Notes under the pieces: generated by a model
The model's input: only the letters and a program-made list of their open reading frames with translations
The model's database searches: none
Told to the model about the DNA's origin: nothing
Part shown: one piece after another, positions 9,623 to 19,081 of the stretch
Position numbering within the stretch: the first letter of the stretch is position 1
Layout of the letters: every line of letters starts with the position of its first letter
DNA from: Paralcaligenes sp. KSB-10
GTDB taxonomy: Bacteria > Pseudomonadota > Gammaproteobacteria > Burkholderiales > Burkholderiaceae_B
Reading direction: 5' to 3'
NCBI RefSeq assembly: GCF_021266465.1
Contig: NZ_CP089848.1
Span: 1,426,001-1,490,000, forward strand
Length of the DNA stretch: 64,000 bases
Position numbers and translations under genes: made by a program

Positions 9623-10338
9623 AAACAACCGGAACCTTGCATCTGATACCCGTGGGCCTGGGAGACGCAGCGCCGGCAACATGGCTGCCGCAGGCCGTAC
9701 ACGAGCTGGCCTCCCGGCTTACCGTCTACATTGCCGAAAATGCCAAAACGGCGCGCGCCTTCCTGAAACTCATGGGTACCGCGACGCCGCTCCAGGAAAT
9801 CACCATCCACACTCTCGACAGCAAAGTCGACGCCGCACAAATGAAAACCTGGCTAAAGCCCCTGTTGACGGGAGGGGAAATCGGCCTGGTATCCGAAGCC
9901 GGCTGCCCCGCTGTGGCAGACCCCGGCGCCAAAGTCGTGGCCGTCGCGCATGGCATGGGCTTGCGGGTCCGCCCCTGGGTTGGCCCGTCGTCGATTCTGC
10001 TTGGACTGATGGCCAGCGGCCTGGATGGCCAGCGCTTCGCCTTCCACGGTTATGCGCCTGTCGACGCTGCCGAGCGCGCCAAACAGATCAAATCATGGGA
10101 AGCGCTCTCGCAAAAACAAGAGCAGACTCAAATACTGATCGAAACCCCCTACCGCAACGGCGCCATGTTCGACACGCTGAAACAGGCGCTCAAAGCCGGC
10201 ACGCGTCTATGCGTAGCGCGGTCCCTGACCACCGCGGACGAATGGATACAGACCCATACCATTGCCGAATGGAAAGCCCTGCCCGCGCCCGAGCTGAACA
10301 AAATGCCCACCCTGTTCCTGTTTCTGGCGGCCCGCTAA
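9619..10338 (+). CDS. SAM-dependent methyltransferase, RsmI-like tetrapyrrole-methylase fold
   Basis: A 239-residue protein of the tetrapyrrole methylase superfamily that includes RsmI (16S rRNA 2'-O-methyltransferase). The N-terminus TLHLIPVGLGDAAP and the segments YIAENAKTARAFLK and GLVSEAGCPAVADPGAKVV match the RsmI core, and FHGYAPVDAAERAKQIK matches the mid-region. It is shorter than RsmI (about 280) and lacks its C-terminal extension. It is therefore probably a paralogue of uncertain substrate, as is common beside maf in betaproteobacteria. The GTG start overlaps the maf stop, so translation is coupled. Confidence 0.85.
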   Translation: MKTTGTLHLIPVGLGDAAPATWLPQAVHELASRLTVYIAENAKTARAFLKLMGTATPLQEITIHTLDSKVDAAQMKTWLKPLLTGGEIGLVSEAGCPAVADPGAKVVAVAHGMGLRVRPWVGPSSILLGLMASGLDGQRFAFHGYAPVDAAERAKQIKSWEALSQKQEQTQILIETPYRNGAMFDTLKQALKAGTRLCVARSLTTADEWIQTHTIAEWKALPAPELNKMPTLFLFLAAR

Positions 10339-10346
10339 GGTCGATC

Positions 10347-11186
10347 ATGCAAAAGATCTCCGCCCTATGGCATGGGCTTCTCGGCTTGTCGCGGCCAGCC
10401 CGCCGGTCCGGGCCGCGATGCCTGCTGGCCGCCTGCGCAACCGTCGTTCTGGCCGCCTGCAGCAGCTATGCGCCGGGTGGCCTGGCGATCGATCGCAGTA
10501 TTCAGGCCAGGAGCCAGGATAGCCGGGTCGACGTGGTCGTCCTGCACTACACCGCGGCCGATAACGCCACGTCCCTGAAAATCCTGTCCCAAAAAGATGT
10601 CAGCAGCCATTATCTGATCAGCGACGACCCCGTCCCTCATGTTTACCAGCTGGTGGATGAAAGCCGTCGCGCCTGGCACGCGGGGGCAAGCGAATGGTAC
10701 GGCCGCAACCACCTGAACTCGAGCTCGATCGGCATCGAAATCGTCAATGCCGGCCCGCAAGGCTCCCATTGGGCGCCCTACACGCCTGCGCAAATCGCGA
10801 CTCTCACCGTTTTGCTCAAAGGCATTATCGAGCGCCACCAGATCAAACCCTTCAATATCGTGGGCCATAGCGATATCGCCCCGCAGCGCAAGACCGATCC
10901 CGGCCCGATGTTCCCCTGGAAGCAGCTTGCCCAGGCCGGTATCGGACGCTGGTATGACGAGGCTCAGGTGCGCAAATTCCAGCGGCGCTTCAGGCGGCAC
11001 GGCCTGCCCAATATGCGCTGGGTCCAGAAGCAGCTGAGGCGCGTGGGCTACCAGGTGCCAAACAGCGGCGTGCCGGACCGCGCCACCAAAAATGTCATCG
11101 CGGCCTTCCAGATGCACTATCGCCCAAGGCGCCACAACGGCGTGCCCGATGCCGAAACACTCGCCATATTGAAAGCCTTGCCTTGA
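10347..11186 (+). CDS. N-acetylmuramoyl-L-alanine amidase, AmiD-like lipoprotein
   Basis: Cleaves the amide between MurNAc and the peptide in peptidoglycan or its fragments. The N-terminus is hydrophobic and ends in a lipobox, VVLAAC-SSY, so the 279-residue protein is probably a lipoprotein anchored to the outer membrane. The Amidase_2 domain spans about residues 55-200, with zinc ligands expected in VVLHYTAA, WHAGASEW and GHSDIAPQRKTDPGPMFPW. A peptidoglycan-binding-like domain follows (about 215-275; MRWVQKQLRRVGY, AFQMHYRP). This two-domain plan matches AmiD rather than cytoplasmic AmpD. It starts nine bases after the methyltransferase. Confidence 0.92.
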   Translation: MQKISALWHGLLGLSRPARRSGPRCLLAACATVVLAACSSYAPGGLAIDRSIQARSQDSRVDVVVLHYTAADNATSLKILSQKDVSSHYLISDDPVPHVYQLVDESRRAWHAGASEWYGRNHLNSSSIGIEIVNAGPQGSHWAPYTPAQIATLTVLLKGIIERHQIKPFNIVGHSDIAPQRKTDPGPMFPWKQLAQAGIGRWYDEAQVRKFQRRFRRHGLPNMRWVQKQLRRVGYQVPNSGVPDRATKNVIAAFQMHYRPRRHNGVPDAETLAILKALP

Positions 11187-11329
11187 CCGCCTATCGCGTT
11201 TGTAAACAGTCTCGACTGTTCGCCTCCTCAAGCTCCGCGGCCGCTCGAACCAGGCCTGAGCTACGAGCAGTCCTGGAACATTTTTGGTTCAAGTTGTTTA
11301 CGGGATTCGGTGGATTGGTATTTGAAGAC

Positions 11330-11528
11330 GCCGTCTATCGGGGATAAGGTCAGGACCGGCACGGCGTGCTTCATCCGGATTTAGCTCGGCAAGGCGGGCG
11401 TCGGTCGAACTCACTGCGCCTCGCACGCGAGGCTCCGTTCAGACAGCGCCCGACGACTGCCCCCGCCTTGCCGAGCTAAATCCGGCGCACGCCTTACGCC
11501 GGTCCTGACCTTATCCCCGATAGACGGC
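11330..11528. repeat. Palindromic unit type B, copy 1 (199 bp)
   Basis: Outer arms 11330-11360 and 11498-11528 form a perfect 31-bp inverted repeat starting GCCGTCTATCGGGG. Inner arms 11375-11398 and 11462-11485 form a further perfect 24-bp inverted repeat starting CCGGATTTAGC. The centre contains the hairpin GCCTCGCacgcGAGGC. Exactly the same length as the type B copy at 28912-29110 and in the opposite orientation. Confidence 0.9.
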
Positions 11529-11663
11529 TCGCGTAATGGCATGCCTGGAATGACGTTACGGGAAGCCTGGCATTAACGTGCCCGCACCCATGCCTCGATC
11601 ACGTGGCCATGTATACCTCAATGCATGACCTCAATGCTTCTCTCTATGCATTCCCGTAACGCA

Positions 11664-11889
11664 GCCGCAGGGTGGGCGGTGCTGTGTAGTCCGGCGGTAG
11701 TCCAGCGCCGGGTGCTGACGAAGGGAAGGCGGGGGCTTTCGGCGGGCCCTGTTTGAGTGACGCCCCGCAGCGCGGGGCGGCGCGAGTTGGCCCGACGCCC
11801 GCCTGGACGAGGCAGACCCGGGCAGTCGGGGTGCGTAGCACCACGACCGCTGGACGTGCCGGACTGCACAGCACCGCCCACCCTGCGGC
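11664..11889. repeat. Palindromic unit type A, copy 1 (226 bp)
   Basis: Outer arms 11664-11695 and 11858-11889 are inverted with 31 of 32 bases paired (starting GCCGCAGGGTGGGCGG). The inner part shares its core (GAAGGCGGGGGC ... CCCGACGCCCGCCTGGACGAGG) with type B units, and the apex is CGCCCCGCagCGCGGGGCG. It is inverted relative to the copy at 28432-28652. Confidence 0.9.
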
Positions 11890-11955
11890 GTCTTAAGAAC
11901 ACGAATAATCGCTACAAAACAACCCAAGTAACCACAATGGACACCCTTACCCCCA

Positions 11956-12675
11956 TCAAGACCTTTGATTCTTAATAAAATAACCCAGGCGAACCAGCAG
12001 CAGCACCGCCAGGATCACCCCATAGGCATAAGGCTCGAAGAAATTGTTCTTGCCGGCCCGTATCAGCCAAAAATGCCATACCGACAAAGCCGCTATCGCG
12101 TAGATGCTGCGATGCAAAAATTGCCAGCGCCGCCCCAGGCGCCGCATCCAACCCTGCGTGGATGTAAAAGCCAGCGCCAGCATAGGTATGAACGCCAGCA
12201 TGCCTATCGTGATAAAAGTGCGCTGCACCACATCGTCCCACATCGAAACCAGCGACCAGCCTCGTTCCCACAAGGCCCAGCCCAGCAAATGCAAGACCGT
12301 ATAGAAAAAGGCAAACAGGCCCAGCATCCGGCGGCACCGCACCAGCGCCGGCTGGCCAATGAGCCGGCGCAGCGGCGTAACAGCCAAAGTCAGGCACAGG
12401 GCGACCAGCGCCCACACACCCGATGAACGGATCAGGAATTCCGGAGGATTTGCCGTGAGCCCATCGTTCAGGCCCAGAACCACCCATCGGAACACGGGAT
12501 AAAGCATCAACAGGAAAATCAGCGGCTTGACGCGCCCCACTTGCGCCGCCGTCCAGTTCGGGGCGCGGCTCGCCGCCGCGCGGCCTTCGGATTTGGGCGC
12601 CGGCCTGGCGGACGCCAGATCGAGCTCGGCGCGCGCAGGGGCGGCATTGACGGAATCGGAAAGAGTAGATGGCAT
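11956..12675 (-). CDS. msrQ: Heme-binding membrane subunit of the periplasmic Met-sulfoxide reductase
   Basis: Inner-membrane heme b protein (YedZ) that passes electrons from the quinone pool to MsrP for repair of oxidised methionine in the periplasm. The 239-residue protein has an unusually long Ala/Arg-rich cytoplasmic N-terminus (about 45 residues), then about six hydrophobic helices. Candidate heme-ligand histidines are in FYTVLHLLGWAL, WQFLHRSIYAIA and LSVWHFWLIRAG. It begins 60 bp downstream of msrP and is probably in the same transcript. Confidence 0.93.
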   Translation of the reverse strand: MPSTLSDSVNAAPARAELDLASARPAPKSEGRAAASRAPNWTAAQVGRVKPLIFLLMLYPVFRWVVLGLNDGLTANPPEFLIRSSGVWALVALCLTLAVTPLRRLIGQPALVRCRRMLGLFAFFYTVLHLLGWALWERGWSLVSMWDDVVQRTFITIGMLAFIPMLALAFTSTQGWMRRLGRRWQFLHRSIYAIAALSVWHFWLIRAGKNNFFEPYAYGVILAVLLLVRLGYFIKNQRS

Positions 12676-12735
12676 CGATGGCAGCCCGGGTATGTGCTGG
12701 AGTAAAGGTGGAGCTGGATCAAAAATGATTACAAG

Positions 12736-13701
12736 CTAAAAGTAACGCTTCAGATCCATGCCCTGGTAGAGTGAAGCCACCTGCTCGCCATAACCGTTGA
12801 ACATCAGGGTTTGCGTCCGTGGAGCAAACAGGCCGCTGCCAATACGCCGTTCGGTGGCCTGGCTCCAGCGCGGATGAGGTACGCTAGGGTTGACGTTGCC
12901 GTAGAAACCGTACTCGGTCGGCGCAATCTTCGCCCAACTGGTATCAGGCTGCTGTTCGGTCAAACGGATCTTTACAATGGATTTACCCGACTTGAAACCA
13001 TATTTCCAGGGAATGGCCACCCGCATGGGCGCGCCGTTCTGGTTGGGCAGCGTCTTGCCGTAAACCCCGAATACCAGCATGGTCAGCGGATTCATGGCCT
13101 CATCGATGCGCAGTCCCTCGACATAGGGCCAATCGATAATGCGATCGCCCAGGCCAGGCATGGCATCCGGCTGCACATCTGTTACAAATTCCACGTACTT
13201 AGCCTTGCTGGTGGGCTCAACCTGTTTGAGCAGGGTGGCCAAGGAATAACCCTCCCAGGGGATCACCATGGACCACGCCTCTACGCAGCGCATCCGATAC
13301 ACCCGCTCTTCCATGGCCGCGAGCTTGCGCAGATCGTCGATATCGAAGGTACGAGGTTTGGCCACCTCTCCCTCGACAAGCACCTTCCACGGGCTGGTCT
13401 TCATTGCGCCGGCATATTCGGCGGGATCGCTTTTGCCGGTGCCGAACTCGTAGAAATTATTGTAAGAACTGACATCTTTTTCGGACGTAGGCTTTTCCAT
13501 AAGCTGGTACTTGGGGTTTGGCGTCCCGGCAAAGGCGCCGGCTGCCGTTCCCGAACCGGCCGCCATGGCTGGCAACAATCCCTCGGCCCCCAGGGCCAGG
13601 GCGCCCAGGCCAAGCTGGCGCATCCAGTGGCGGCGCGCCAGCCAGACCGACTCCGGAGTTATTTCGGAGGATGCTATTGAGGGGATTTTGAATCTGGGCA
13701 T
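12736..13701 (-). CDS. msrP: Molybdopterin-dependent periplasmic methionine sulfoxide reductase catalytic subunit
   Basis: Molybdenum enzyme (YedY) that reduces methionine sulfoxide in periplasmic proteins, with MsrQ as electron donor. The 321-residue protein carries a twin-arginine-type N-terminus ([17 protein letters not shown]), consistent with folded export by Tat. The Mo-coordinating Cys is in [18 protein letters not shown], and ISYLT-like family segments follow ([22 protein letters not shown]). The start at 13701 is preceded by GAGG; the ORF could extend to 13764 but without a ribosome site. The 250 bp upstream (13702-13951) should hold the promoter; I see no other gene there. Confidence 0.95.
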   Translation of the reverse strand: MPRFKIPSIASSEITPESVWLARRHWMRQLGLGALALGAEGLLPAMAAGSGTAAGAFAGTPNPKYQLMEKPTSEKDVSSYNNFYEFGTGKSDPAEYAGAMKTSPWKVLVEGEVAKPRTFDIDDLRKLAAMEERVYRMRCVEAWSMVIPWEGYSLATLLKQVEPTSKAKYVEFVTDVQPDAMPGLGDRIIDWPYVEGLRIDEAMNPLTMLVFGVYGKTLPNQNGAPMRVAIPWKYGFKSGKSIVKIRLTEQQPDTSWAKIAPTEYGFYGNVNPSVPHPRWSQATERRIGSGLFAPRTQTLMFNGYGEQVASLYQGMDLKRYF

Positions 13702-13951
13702 GATATTCCTCGTGAAACGCAGTGCTGGATCCTGATTGGATGCGCCGCGGCGGTGGAAGTTCACCGCGATCGGGACGAGGATTCAGGCTGGAGCACTGCC
13801 CGCTCATCAACCGTTTGCGACGCAACGGACACCCTGTATACGCACTTATGCAGACGATTATTCCTTGCGGCGCGTGTTTTGAATACCTTTTTCGGCATTC
13901 CATACCAGATATACGTCCGACAGCACCATTTGGATGCAAAACTGTGCCGTC

Positions 13952-14605
13952 TTAGACCCGATCCATGAGCCAGGCCTGCATTTCCCTGACGCCGGGTACC
14001 AAAACCGTGGGTTCGGCCGCGACAAGTGTCTGCTTGTCGTGGGCGCCATAAGTGACGGCCATGCTGTCGACTCCGGCATTGCTTGCCATCTGGATATCGT
14101 GAATGGTGTCGCCCACCATAATAAGCTGTTCGGGCTTGAGGTCGAGCTCGTCCATGATTTCCAGCAGCATGCCAGGGTGCGGCTTGCTGCTGGACTCGTC
14201 GGCGCAGCGCGTAGCCGCGAACTGCTCGCGCAGATTCATGCTGTTCAGGGCACGATCCAGCCCTACCCGGCTTTTGCCCGTGGCGACCGCCAGCCGCACC
14301 TGGCGCTCCCGCAGGCTCGAAAACAAACCGAGAATGCCATCGAACAATTTGATATCCGGATCGCGCGTCAGGAAATGCACCCGATATCGCTGCAAAAACA
14401 AAGGCATCTGTTCATGGGTCAAGGTTGGAACGGCGCGATAAAGTGCGCTTTCCAGGGAAAGGCCGATTACCCAACTGGCATCGGCGGAAGCCGGCACCGG
14501 CAGCCCAAGGTCGATGCAGGCGGCCTGCATGGCCGCCACGATGCTATGAGTGGAATCCATGACGGTTCCATCCCAATCGAAGACTACAGCCGCATAACGC
14601 TTCAC
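13952..14605 (-). CDS. HAD-family phosphatase, Gph-like
   Basis: A 217-residue haloacid dehalogenase hydrolase of the phosphoglycolate-phosphatase-like group. Motif I is VVFDWDGTVMDST, motif II is in LAVATGKSRVGLDRAL, and motif III/IV is MVGDTIHDIQMASNAG. The cap domain lies between residues about 15 and 85. Phosphoglycolate is one plausible substrate but this subfamily is broad. It overlaps the rluC stop by four bases (ATGA), the common rluC-HAD pairing in betaproteobacteria. Confidence 0.88.
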   Translation of the reverse strand: MKRYAAVVFDWDGTVMDSTHSIVAAMQAACIDLGLPVPASADASWVIGLSLESALYRAVPTLTHEQMPLFLQRYRVHFLTRDPDIKLFDGILGLFSSLRERQVRLAVATGKSRVGLDRALNSMNLREQFAATRCADESSSKPHPGMLLEIMDELDLKPEQLIMVGDTIHDIQMASNAGVDSMAVTYGAHDKQTLVAAEPTVLVPGVREMQAWLMDRV

Positions 14606-15570
14606 GAATTTTGCTCCAGGCCGGCCAGAATCTGTTCACAGGCCGGCGGCAAGCCAGCTTCGAAGACCAGTTCTTCACCGGTCAAAGGGTGAGGAATTTC
14701 CAGACGACAGGCGTGCAGGAACATGCGATTAAACCCCAAGCGGCTGAATTTTGCTCGAACCTCGTCAGGGCCGTATTTGTCGTCGCCGACGATCGGGTAG
14801 CCCGCCGCAGCCAGGTGCACGCGTATCTGGTGGGTGCGCCCGGTGCGCAGTTCGGCTCCCAGCAGGCTGAAGCGCCCGAAACGCTTTTGCAGCGTAATAA
14901 TGGTATGGGCTGCCTTACCCTCGGCATCGACCTTGACGCGCCGTTCGCCCGAGGCGGTCAGCCATTTGAGCAAGGGCTGGCGCAAATGCTGCTTGTCGTT
15001 GACCCAGTCGCCGACCACCAGCGCCAGGTAGTGCTTGCGCCCTCGCCCCTCGCGCATCATCTGGTGCAGCGCCACCAGCGCGGAGCGTTTCTTGGCGATC
15101 ATCAGCAGGCCCGATGTTTCCCGATCCAGACGATGGGCCAATTCCAGAAACGGCGCATCGGGCCGCGCGGCGCGCATCTGTTCGATGACCCCGAATGCCA
15201 CTCCGCTGCCGCCATGAACCGCGACCCCCGCTGGCTTGTTGACAAGGATCAGGGCTTCGTCTTCGAAAACAACGGGAAATGCGGCGGGCGGAACGGCTTT
15301 GGCTTCCCCGGCCTGCGGCAGACGCAAAGGGGGTATGCGCACGGTATCGCCCAGTTCAAGGCGATAGTCGGCCGAAATGCGCCCTTTGTTGACCCTCACT
15401 TCGCCGTGGCGCAGCGCCTTGTACAAGTGGCTTTTGGGCACGCCTTTGCACAAGCGCAGCAGAAAATTATCGATTCGCTGCCCGGCCTGTTCGGTGTCGA
15501 TTTCGACAAAACGCACTATAGGAGTGGAGTCTTTATGATTTTCGGGTTTGCGCATAGGGAAAAGCGGCAT
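14602..15570 (-). CDS. rluC: 23S rRNA pseudouridine synthase (RluC type)
   Basis: Converts specific uridines in 23S rRNA (955, 2504 and 2580 in E. coli) to pseudouridine. An S4-like domain lies at the N-terminus (QRIDNFLLRLCKGVPKSHLYKALRHGEVRVN), followed by the RluA-family catalytic domain with the active Asp in AHRLDRETSGLLMIAK and RTGRTHQIRVHLA. The start is uncertain: ATGs at 15579, 15570 and 15555 are all in frame; 15570 has the best nearby purine run. It is divergent from rne across a 0.5-kb spacer, and this rluC/rne pairing is conserved in proteobacteria. Confidence 0.92.
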   Translation of the reverse strand: MPLFPMRKPENHKDSTPIVRFVEIDTEQAGQRIDNFLLRLCKGVPKSHLYKALRHGEVRVNKGRISADYRLELGDTVRIPPLRLPQAGEAKAVPPAAFPVVFEDEALILVNKPAGVAVHGGSGVAFGVIEQMRAARPDAPFLELAHRLDRETSGLLMIAKKRSALVALHQMMREGRGRKHYLALVVGDWVNDKQHLRQPLLKWLTASGERRVKVDAEGKAAHTIITLQKRFGRFSLLGAELRTGRTHQIRVHLAAAGYPIVGDDKYGPDEVRAKFSRLGFNRMFLHACRLEIPHPLTGEELVFEAGLPPACEQILAGLEQNS

Positions 15571-15579
15571 ATAATCCAC

Positions 15580-16061
15580 ATCAGCCTATAGAAGCTGAAA
15601 AATTGCTGACGTAGAGATGCAATGGATGCGTCTCCGTTAAGCAAACAAGGCCATATTGTACTGCCTGAGTTTCAGCTTCTGGGTCATTAGGTCGCCGGGC
15701 TAGTCCTGGTCTGCTCGACAGTGGTGTGGCACATGTGCCCGCTGGCAATACAGATCGACTATCAACCGCGTGCGGCGCTGAAGCTCTTGCAAGTAAAGTC
15801 ATTGTTTAATGCACCAGCCGCGAACTTACACACGCGTCTGCCGTTCCAGCATCTTTTTTGTCAACCACAATTGTGAACCTGACCCTCCTGCTGACCGAAC
15901 TGCGTGCCCTGAGGCATGCCGTGCCTACCTGACCTGAAGGTGGGTACTACCTGACGTCGTCAGCCTAGCCCTCCTGTACTGCTCGATTAAGCGCCACACA
16001 CCGAGTGACCCGCGGTCGTGCGCCGATAAACGGTGCGCCATGACTACGGAGAAAAACACTC
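15580..16061 (+). promoter_or_regulatory. rne/rluC intergenic region with nested inverted repeats
   Basis: About 480 bp without a gene between divergent rluC and rne. A perfect 11-bp inverted repeat (AGAAGCTGAAA 15590-15600, TTTCAGCTTCT 15670-15680) encloses TTGCT/AGCAA and a hairpin GAGATGCA/TGCGTCTC, so nested stems can form. RNase E genes are known to be autoregulated through a long 5' UTR; whether this structure belongs to the rne leader or lies upstream of its promoter cannot be told without the start site. No convincing sigma-70 promoter was picked out. Confidence 0.5.
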
Positions 16062-18971
16062 ATGAAACGAATGTTGTTTAATGCAACGCACCAAGAAGAA
16101 CTACGCGTTGCGATTGTCGATGGTCAAAAACTCATAGACCTCGACATCGAAGCCGCTGGCCGCGAACAGCGCAAGGGCAATATATACAAGGGGGTCATTA
16201 CCCGCATCGAACCGGGCCTCGAAGCCTGCTTCGTCAACTACGGCGAAGACCGCCACGGTTTTCTGCCCTTCAAGGAAATTGCCCGCACCTACTTCAAGGA
16301 AGGTGTCGACGTACGTACCGTACGCATACAAGACGCCCTGAGCGAAGGCCAGGAACTGATCATCCAGGTGGAAAAGGAAGAGCGCGGCAACAAGGGCGCG
16401 GCGCTTACCACTTTTATTTCGCTGGCCGGCCGCTACCTGGTATTGATGCCCAACAATCCGCGCGGCGGCGGCGTCTCGCGCCGCGTCGAGGGCGAAGACC
16501 GCCAGGAATTGCGCGAAACCATGGAGCGGCTCGATATCCCCAGCGGCATGAGCATCATTGCCCGTACCGCCGGCATAGGCCGCAATGTCGAAGAACTGCA
16601 ATGGGACTTGTCCTACCTGATGCAGCTCTGGAGCGCGATCGATACCGCTGCCCGCGACAATGCCGCCCCCATCCTGATTTACCTCGAATCCAGCCTGGTC
16701 ATTCGGGCCATACGCGACTACTACTCGCCTGAAATTGGCGAAATTCTCATCGATACCGACGACATCGCCGAGCAGGCCACCGCCTTCATGAGCGTGGTCA
16801 TGCCCGACAATGTCCAGCGCGTCAAAGTCTATCGCGACGACGTTCCGCTGTTTTCACGGTTCCAGATCGAACACCAGATCGAAACAGCCTATTCGCGTAC
16901 CGTAGAACTGCCTTCGGGCGGCTCGGTCGTCATCGATCATACCGAAGCACTGGTTGCGGTCGACGTGAACTCGGCACGCTCGACCCGCGGCGCCGACATT
17001 GAAGAAACCGCGCTGCGCACCAACCTCGAAGCCGCCGACGAAGTGGCTCGCCAATTGCGCCTGCGCGACCTGGGCGGCCTGATCGTCATCGATTTCATCG
17101 ATATGGAAGAAGGCAAAAACCAGCGCGCCGTCGAACAGCGCCTGCGCGACGCCCTGCATTTCGATCGGGCTCGTGTCCAGATGGGCAAGATTTCCCGCTT
17201 CGGCCTAATGGAATTGTCACGCCAGCGTCTGCGGCCGGCCCTGAACGAAGGCTCGCACATCACCTGCCCGCGCTGCAACGGCACCGGTGTCATTCGCGAC
17301 GCCGAATCCAGTGCCCTTCACGTCCTGCGCCTCTTGCAGGAAGAGGCCATGAAAGAGAACACGGCGGCGCTGCACGCCCAGGTGCCGGTCGATGTGGCCA
17401 CCTTCCTGCTCAACGAGAAGCGCGGCGACATCACCAAGATCGAGTCGCGCCTGAAGGTCAACCTGGTTCTCATCCCCAACAAGAATCTTGAAACCCCGCA
17501 CCACCACATCGAACGCCTGCGCCACGACGACCCTCGCCTCGAAGAAATCAAGACCAGCTTCGAACTGGCCCAAAGCCCCAGTACAGAAGTCACCTGGGCT
17601 CCCAAAGAACAGGAAACCAAGGCGCGCCCCGAAGCGCTGGTCAAAGGCATTACCCCAGCCCAACCCGCTCCAGTGACATCCACCCCCGAGCGAGCCACGG
17701 CGGAAAAAGCCAGCGGCACCGGCCTGTTCAAGCGTTTCATGAGCTGGATTACAAGTTCCAGCACGCCGGCCACACCCGAATCCAAGACGGAAACCAGCGA
17801 TACTCGCTCATCGGCCAGCCGCAACAAAACCGCGCGCGGCACCGATCGACGCGAACGCAGCCATGAAGGCGGCGACCGCAATCGCCAGCGCCGCGGCAAT
17901 CGCCGCCCGGACAATCTGGAAAACAGCGTCGATGAAACCCGCCGCCAGCCGGTACGCAACGCCCGTCGCAGCGAAACTGATATCGACGACAACAAACCCA
18001 GGTCCGAGCAACGTCCGGCCGAACAGGCCGACACCGGCGACACCTCCACGGGCAATCGCAACGGCCGCAATCGTCGCGGCCGCGGCCGCCGCCGCGAGGA
18101 AAACCCGGCTGAAACCCAGGTTCTGGATACCACGGCAGCTGCCTCCATGGCGGCCGAAGATCGTCCCGTAGCTGAAACACTTCCGCGCACCGAAGACATC
18201 CCGCAGCAGGATGCCGAAATCGTTTCCGCCGCCATGGCGCCAGATGCCGAGAACGAACAGCTCGATCCCGAACGCAAACGCCGTCGCCGTCGCAGCCGTC
18301 GCGGCCGTCGTGGTTCCGAAGCAGGCGGCGCCGAGTCTACCGGCAGCGAATCGCCTGAAACACCGGCCCAGGCGCACACCCATTTCGTAGCGCACGAAAC
18401 GCCGTCATTCAACCCGACGGCACTCCCGGTGGCCGCAGCCACTCTGGGCGCGTTCCCCGCCGTCCTCGCCGAGGAACCCGCGGGCTTCGCACCGGCCGTC
18501 TCGGCCGTCTCCGCCGTTTCGGCGGAACCGGTCGAAGCTCCCGTGCGTACCATATCGCCGGAGTCCATCGAAAAAGCGATACACGCGGAACATGTCCACA
18601 CAGCCGAAGTCGCGCCACAGCCGGCGGAGGCCCCGGCGGAACACGTCGCAGCCGCAGCCAGTCACGAAGAGGCTGCCCCCGAGGTAGCGCCGCCCGCGGC
18701 AAGCCCGGTCGAACCACCAGTTCAAACGGCAACCGTCGCGGCAAGCCCGGCTCCGGTCGAGGCCATAGTCCTTGGCACAACGGCAGAGGCCGGCAATAGC
18801 ACCTTGCTGCGCGATACTGTCGTTGCCGCCGGGATGGAATGGATCGAAACCAAGGCTGGCTATCAAGCCCCCGCGCCCGCAGCCCCGGTTCGCCTGGGCC
18901 GTGCCCGCAAACCCCGCGACCAGGCTTCTCGCGAAGAAGCGCTGGAACAGGTTGAAACCCACGCGGGTTAA
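16062..18971 (+). CDS. rne: Ribonuclease E
   Basis: Essential endoribonuclease that starts mRNA decay, processes rRNA and tRNA precursors and scaffolds the degradosome at the membrane. The protein is 969 residues. The catalytic half has the S1 RNA-binding region (about 35-125), the DNase I-like domain with metal-binding Asp residues in [14 protein letters not shown] and [11 protein letters not shown], and the Zn-link CPRCNGTG. The C-terminal half (from about residue 510) is disordered, with arginine-rich RNA-binding patches ([13 protein letters not shown]) and a long Ala/Pro/Glu-rich tail. No DEAD-helicase partner site can be assigned by eye. It is followed by a strong terminator. Confidence 0.97.
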   Translation: MKRMLFNATHQEELRVAIVDGQKLIDLDIEAAGREQRKGNIYKGVITRIEPGLEACFVNYGEDRHGFLPFKEIARTYFKEGVDVRTVRIQDALSEGQELIIQVEKEERGNKGAALTTFISLAGRYLVLMPNNPRGGGVSRRVEGEDRQELRETMERLDIPSGMSIIARTAGIGRNVEELQWDLSYLMQLWSAIDTAARDNAAPILIYLESSLVIRAIRDYYSPEIGEILIDTDDIAEQATAFMSVVMPDNVQRVKVYRDDVPLFSRFQIEHQIETAYSRTVELPSGGSVVIDHTEALVAVDVNSARSTRGADIEETALRTNLEAADEVARQLRLRDLGGLIVIDFIDMEEGKNQRAVEQRLRDALHFDRARVQMGKISRFGLMELSRQRLRPALNEGSHITCPRCNGTGVIRDAESSALHVLRLLQEEAMKENTAALHAQVPVDVATFLLNEKRGDITKIESRLKVNLVLIPNKNLETPHHHIERLRHDDPRLEEIKTSFELAQSPSTEVTWAPKEQETKARPEALVKGITPAQPAPVTSTPERATAEKASGTGLFKRFMSWITSSSTPATPESKTETSDTRSSASRNKTARGTDRRERSHEGGDRNRQRRGNRRPDNLENSVDETRRQPVRNARRSETDIDDNKPRSEQRPAEQADTGDTSTGNRNGRNRRGRGRRREENPAETQVLDTTAAASMAAEDRPVAETLPRTEDIPQQDAEIVSAAMAPDAENEQLDPERKRRRRRSRRGRRGSEAGGAESTGSESPETPAQAHTHFVAHETPSFNPTALPVAAATLGAFPAVLAEEPAGFAPAVSAVSAVSAEPVEAPVRTISPESIEKAIHAEHVHTAEVAPQPAEAPAEHVAAAASHEEAAPEVAPPAASPVEPPVQTATVAASPAPVEAIVLGTTAEAGNSTLLRDTVVAAGMEWIETKAGYQAPAPAAPVRLGRARKPRDQASREEALEQVETHAG

Positions 18972-18989
18972 GGGTTAAGTCGTAAAAAC

Positions 18990-19025
18990 ATACAGCCCCT
19001 GCGTCACGCGACGCAGGGGCTGTAT
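18990..19025 (+). terminator. Intrinsic terminator after rne
   Basis: A perfect 16-bp stem (ATACAGCCCCTGCGTC / GACGCAGGGGCTGTAT) with a four-base loop starts about 19 bases after the rne stop. The downstream T-run is weak (CGTTTGT). It lies between convergent genes and may act on both strands. Confidence 0.75.
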
Positions 19026-19081
19026 CGTTTGTGCCAGACACAACCGCGGCATCCCGCCAGACGAGCGGCCGATGGCCTGTC

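Larger units (their letters stand above)
11325..11894. repeat. Composite palindromic intergenic repeat, copy 1 (570 bp)
   Basis: A non-coding block between the amidase gene and msrQ, bounded by a perfect 9-bp inverted terminal sequence (AAGACGCCG at 11325, CGGCGTCTT ending 11894). It holds two long palindromes (11330-11528 and 11664-11889) separated by a 135-bp spacer. The reverse complement has the same order (palindrome A, spacer, palindrome B) as 28427-29115, and the spacers share gtggccacgtgat and gtgcgggcacgttaa. So the whole block, not just each hairpin, is the repeated unit. Several GC-rich open frames cross it on both strands but look fortuitous. Confidence 0.85.

Noticed and set aside
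11618-11927. Overlapping open frames on both strands inside the palindromic repeat (also at 28409-28794 and 28881-29105)
   Set aside because: They follow the GC-rich palindrome, appear on both strands, lack ribosome sites and encode low-complexity Ala/Arg/Pro text. I treat them as fortuitous.
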